Assembly (NCBI RefSeq): GCF_050589825.1
Contig: NZ_JBNGOZ010000001.1
Span: 124,001-188,000 of the forward strand
Source of the DNA: Carboxylicivirga longa
GTDB taxonomy: Bacteria > Bacteroidota > Bacteroidia > Bacteroidales > Marinilabiliaceae
DNA: 64,000 nucleotides
Reading direction: 5' to 3'
In this document: one piece after another, positions 61,143 to 64,000 of the stretch
How positions within the stretch are numbered: position 1 is the stretch's first letter
Layout of the letters: the number at the start of each line of letters is the position of its first letter
Program-made: the position numbers and the translations under genes
The notes under the pieces: generated by a model
Seen by the model: only the letters and a program-made list of their open reading frames with translations
The model's database searches: none
Told to the model about the DNA's origin: nothing

Positions 61143-63611
61143 TTAGAATCGCATTCCCAGGCGCAGCATAAAGTTGGTACCTGCCTGTGTAAAGTAACCA
61201 TCCAGTACATCGTGTTCCCCGGCGTAGTAATAGCGGTACACCCAGGCGTTAGACTCGTACTCGGCATTGAATAGGTTGTTTACTTTAAGTCCCAGGTTAA
61301 AGTTGCCCACCGATGAAATGGTGAAGTCATAGTTCACCAGCAGGTCATTCACAAACCAGGCATCCAGTTTCCGCTCATCGTTGGAGGTGTTGTCGATGTA
61401 TTGTTCACCCACATATTTGCTCATGAGTGATAGCGTAAGGTCTTTGGCCGGCATCCAGCTGATGTTACTCGCTGCTGTTATGCTTGGCGAAAAGGCAATG
61501 TCTGTCTTACCCAGCTCATTAACAATCTGCAGTTGATTATCTGGTCCCGCAGGCAGATCCCAGTCGAAAGACCAGTTGTCTACATATTCGGTGAAGTTCT
61601 TAATCTTGTTAAGCGAAAAAGCGGCATTGAGTGTCCAGCTGAGCTTGGGTAGTAACTTAAAGCCTCCTTCGGCTTCGATACCGGCACGGTAACTCTCCGG
61701 TACATTTGTCATAATGGCAGCACCCACATTATTGATTTCACCCGTTAGCACCAGCTGATCTTTGTATTGCATGTAATAGCCATTCAGCGCTAAATAGGCT
61801 TTCTCGCGCATGTATTCATAGCCCAGCTCCCAGTCGTACAGTGTTTCATGTTCAGGCATTTGATTGGCCGGGGCATCTCTGAAGTCGCTGCGCGAGGGTT
61901 CACGCTGTGCCATGGCAAAAGAGGCAAAAAGACGTTGGTGTTGGTTAATCTGAAAATTAACCCCTGCCTTGGGATTCACAAAGTTAAACGAATGGCTTTG
62001 CGCTAAGTCGGCATTGTCATCGTGGGTGCCACTCATGGTATAATCAATATGGCGGTACTGCACATCGCCATAGAGCCAAATATTATCCATAACAGCGTAG
62101 CTTGCTTTTACATAGCTGTTAAAATCCTTCTTGGTTCCGTTGTTAAAATACCACTGATGGTTATGGGGGATGCCGGCATTGTGCTCGCTCCAGATGATGT
62201 TACCATAATGATCGCCGTCGTAGTGGTTATAGGCACCGCCAATAATTAATTCAAGGCGGTCGTTGCTGTAAATGCCTGAAGCCGTGGCACCGTAGAAATC
62301 ATTATCCAGCCATTTGCGCTGTATCATATCCGATTTACGCACCGTATCGTTACCTTCGTAAACAATGTAATCGAAGTTCAGATTATAGTCTTCAAATTTA
62401 CGGCCGTCTTTAAACGACTCGTAGTGTCCCTTGCCCCTTGTGTAGTGCAGGGCGGCTGTCACGTCCCAGTGCTCGCCGGCCTCGTGAGCGAAGTGCAGCT
62501 GGTAATGATCCTGCTGATAATTATCGGTTTGATTCTCGTACAGGTATTTATTAAAAGTACGGGCATCTGAATTATACAGGTTCTCGGCTTCGGCATCGGT
62601 CCAGCCATCCATCATTACCAGTTTTTCCATGCCGGCACGGTCGTTTTCCAGCTTTACCTTGGGCACGCCGTTCCAGGCCTGATAGGTCTTTTCCTTACCC
62701 GAGAAGGTGATGAATTTAAGGGTGGTTTTCTCGCCATAGTAACCGCCCGAGAAATAATAGGATTTCAGGTCGGCTGTGGCACGATCGATAAAGCCATCGG
62801 ACTTGATGCGCGAGAGGCGCAAATCGAAGGCAATGTTGTTTTTCAGCAGGCCGGTTGATACGGCCACCGAGTTCTTCATGCTGTTAAATGAACCATAGCT
62901 GTTATCCACAAAAGCCATGGTCTCAGCCGCTGAGTTCAGAGTATTCAGGTTCACCGAGGCGCCAAAGGAAGCAGCACCGTTGGTAGATGTACCCACGCCG
63001 CGCTGCACTTGTAGCTTATCCACCGAAGCGGCAAAGTCGGGCATGTTCACCCAGAATAAGCCTTGCGACTCGGCGTCGTTCATGGGTATGCCGTTCACCG
63101 TAATATTGATGCGGGTGATGTCGGTACCACGGATGCGAAGTCCTGTGTAACCCACGCCGGCACCTGCATCAGAGGTGGTTACCACGCCCGGCATCTGATT
63201 GAGCAGGAAGGGAAGATCCTGGCCAAAATTTTGTTCCTGAATGGCTTCCGAGTCCATCTCGGAGGTAGCCACCGGCGCATTTTTATTGGCTCGGATGGCG
63301 GATACGATTACCTCGTCGGTCAGTACCGCAGCGGGTATGAGGGTGGCATTCAGGGTGCTACCCTCGGCCTTCAGTGTGCTTGTTTGATAGCCCACATAGG
63401 AGAAAACCAACTTGGGCGATGCTTCTTTTGTTACAATGTTGTAATTGCCGTTTTCATCGGTAACGGTACCTTTGTAAGAGTTGTGAATGATCACGTTAAC
63501 ACCCATCAGGGCTTCGCCGTTTTCATCGCTTACACGACCGTTGATTGTCGTTTGTGCCAATGCGCCCAATGTTAACATGGCGCTCAGCATAAATGCATAA
63601 AACCTCTTCAT
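61143..63611 (-). CDS. TonB-dependent receptor, probable thiamin outer-membrane transporter
   Basis: The protein has 822 residues with a signal peptide ending at GALAQ. A carboxypeptidase-D-like extension (about 20-95, INGRVSDENGEALMGVNVII) precedes the plug (SEMDSEAIQEQNFGQDLPFL, GVGYTGLRIRGTDITRINIT, LFWVNMPDFAASVDKLQVQR). A 22-strand-type barrel ends in FMLRLGMRF, a good BAM signal. The TPP riboswitch in its leader means it is shut off by thiamin pyrophosphate, so its cargo is probably thiamin or a precursor. The Bacteroides OMthi receptor has the same control but sits next to pnuT; here the receptor is alone. Confidence 0.9.
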   Translation of the reverse strand: MKRFYAFMLSAMLTLGALAQTTINGRVSDENGEALMGVNVIIHNSYKGTVTDENGNYNIVTKEASPKLVFSYVGYQTSTLKAEGSTLNATLIPAAVLTDEVIVSAIRANKNAPVATSEMDSEAIQEQNFGQDLPFLLNQMPGVVTTSDAGAGVGYTGLRIRGTDITRINITVNGIPMNDAESQGLFWVNMPDFAASVDKLQVQRGVGTSTNGAASFGASVNLNTLNSAAETMAFVDNSYGSFNSMKNSVAVSTGLLKNNIAFDLRLSRIKSDGFIDRATADLKSYYFSGGYYGEKTTLKFITFSGKEKTYQAWNGVPKVKLENDRAGMEKLVMMDGWTDAEAENLYNSDARTFNKYLYENQTDNYQQDHYQLHFAHEAGEHWDVTAALHYTRGKGHYESFKDGRKFEDYNLNFDYIVYEGNDTVRKSDMIQRKWLDNDFYGATASGIYSNDRLELIIGGAYNHYDGDHYGNIIWSEHNAGIPHNHQWYFNNGTKKDFNSYVKASYAVMDNIWLYGDVQYRHIDYTMSGTHDDNADLAQSHSFNFVNPKAGVNFQINQHQRLFASFAMAQREPSRSDFRDAPANQMPEHETLYDWELGYEYMREKAYLALNGYYMQYKDQLVLTGEINNVGAAIMTNVPESYRAGIEAEGGFKLLPKLSWTLNAAFSLNKIKNFTEYVDNWSFDWDLPAGPDNQLQIVNELGKTDIAFSPSITAASNISWMPAKDLTLSLMSKYVGEQYIDNTSNDERKLDAWFVNDLLVNYDFTISSVGNFNLGLKVNNLFNAEYESNAWVYRYYYAGEHDVLDGYFTQAGTNFMLRLGMRF

Positions 63612-63675
63612 TTTTAAATCGCAGTTTAAGTAAATAACAAATACCGCAATGAGGATGTCATAGGAGATAACACTG

Positions 63676-63746
63676 TTCCCTTGCCAGCATTACCTGGCCA
63701 GGTTCGAAGGGTATAATCTCAGCCCGTAAGGGGCACCCCATTGGAA
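63676..63746 (-). ncRNA. TPP riboswitch (THI element)
   Basis: On the minus strand the leader has the THI-box landmarks: P1 TTCC...GGAA, GGGGTGCCCC, GGGCTGAGATTATACCC, AACCTGGCCAGGTAATGCTG and GCAAGGGAA. The CTGAGA and AACCTG...GGTAATGC cores bind thiamin pyrophosphate. It lies 64 bases before the receptor ATG. No clear terminator follows it, so it may act on translation. Confidence 0.95.
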
Positions 63747-63753
63747 TAGGCCG

Positions 63754-63784
63754 CAAACATAGATACTTAACAGCAATTATCAAA
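63754..63784 (-). promoter_or_regulatory. Promoter of the TPP-riboswitch transcript
   Basis: On the minus strand TTTG (63784-63781), 19 bases, TATGTTTG (63761-63754). This fits TTTG-N19-TAnnTTTG exactly; the start would fall at the first bases of the riboswitch. Confidence 0.82.
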
Positions 63785-63918
63785 GAGTATTGATATCTTA
63801 TTGTCTTTTTTTGATGGAAGTCATGTGTTTTATGGCTTGTCTGAATCAGAATAAGTTGTATTGTAAGTGTCTGGTTATTATTGTGATGAATTTATTGTAA
63901 TGCGTATTGCTGAATGGT

Positions 63919-64000
63919 TTAAAAAAGTTTACCCCAGTTGGCCGAGCTACATCTGCCTATTTTTTCAAGTAGTTCCAGCGTTAGTGCGCCCGGCTGTTCA
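63919..64000 (-). CDS. C-terminal end of an unidentified gene (runs off window)
   Basis: An open minus-strand frame from the window edge reads EQPGALTLELLEKIGRCSSA and ends NWGKLF, then TAA at 63919. The codon pattern is gene-like, but 26 residues are too few to name a family. It would be the gene upstream of the TonB receptor in the same direction. Confidence 0.4.
   Translation of the reverse strand, partial: EQPGALTLELLEKIGRCSSANWGKLF

Overview
The window looks like a chromosomal segment of an anaerobic or facultative member of the Bacteroidota, probably near Marinilabiliales/Bacteroidales. The signs are: promoters of the form TTTG-N19-TAnnTTTG (two exact examples), few Shine-Dalgarno sites, many secreted or lipoprotein hydrolases, Bacteroidota-typical families (DUF4251, DUF4136, DUF6588, SusB-like GH97, TonB receptors with a carboxypeptidase-D-like plug extension), and an anaerobe-type Fe-S/Mo cluster ATPase operon. 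No phage, integrase, intact insertion sequence or CRISPR array was seen. Taxonomic placement is inference.

Layout. 1-5.7 kb (minus): the start of a cysteine-synthase-like gene; an ECF sigma operon with a small membrane anti-sigma candidate and two Spy/CpxP-like metal-stress proteins; a secreted endonuclease/phosphatase-family protein overlapping a beta-helix lipoprotein. 5.9-24 kb: AI-2E-type permease, NahK-like sugar kinase, TonB receptor, B12-type radical SAM protein, acyl-ACP thioesterase, GH13 lipoprotein, DUF4251 protein, a CxxC microprotein with a barrel-like partner, YdcF protein, nitroreductase, DUF6588 protein, M3 peptidase and an AT-rich acyltransferase. 23.5-37.3 kb: cyclase-HD fusion, miaA, recQ, guaB, M1 aminopeptidase, DUF4136 lipoprotein, hflK-hflC, NhaC antiporter and DoxX. 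37.5-37.9 kb: a complete tRNA-Gly/tRNA-Thr operon with promoter and terminator.

38.5-43.7 kb is a secreted glycan-degrading trio (GH20 hexosaminidase, CBM9-like lipoprotein, GH29 fucosidase); a second, multidomain GH29 lies at 49.8-52.0 kb. Between them are serB, tcdA and an M16 peptidase. 52.3-53.7 kb holds a patatin-like phospholipase and a secreted unknown.

The most striking locus is 53.8-58.3 kb (minus): DUF134 regulator, NifX/ORP-like cluster-binding protein, DUF5320-like Gly-rich protein, DUF4405 membrane protein, two MinD-type ATPases each with an inserted 2x[4Fe-4S] ferredoxin domain, and an Mrp/NBP35 ATPase. It resembles the orange-protein (ORP) complex of Desulfovibrio. Its promoter carries two copies of a perfect 16-bp palindrome 31 bp apart, one of them between the -33 and -7 boxes. 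The mrp gene is broken near its end by an apparent one-base deletion.

58.5-64 kb: an inverting-type GH97 with a palindrome at its predicted start site, a DUF2007 protein, and a TonB receptor under a TPP riboswitch with a consensus promoter, hence a probable thiamin outer-membrane transporter. The window ends in the C-terminus of an unidentified minus-strand gene.
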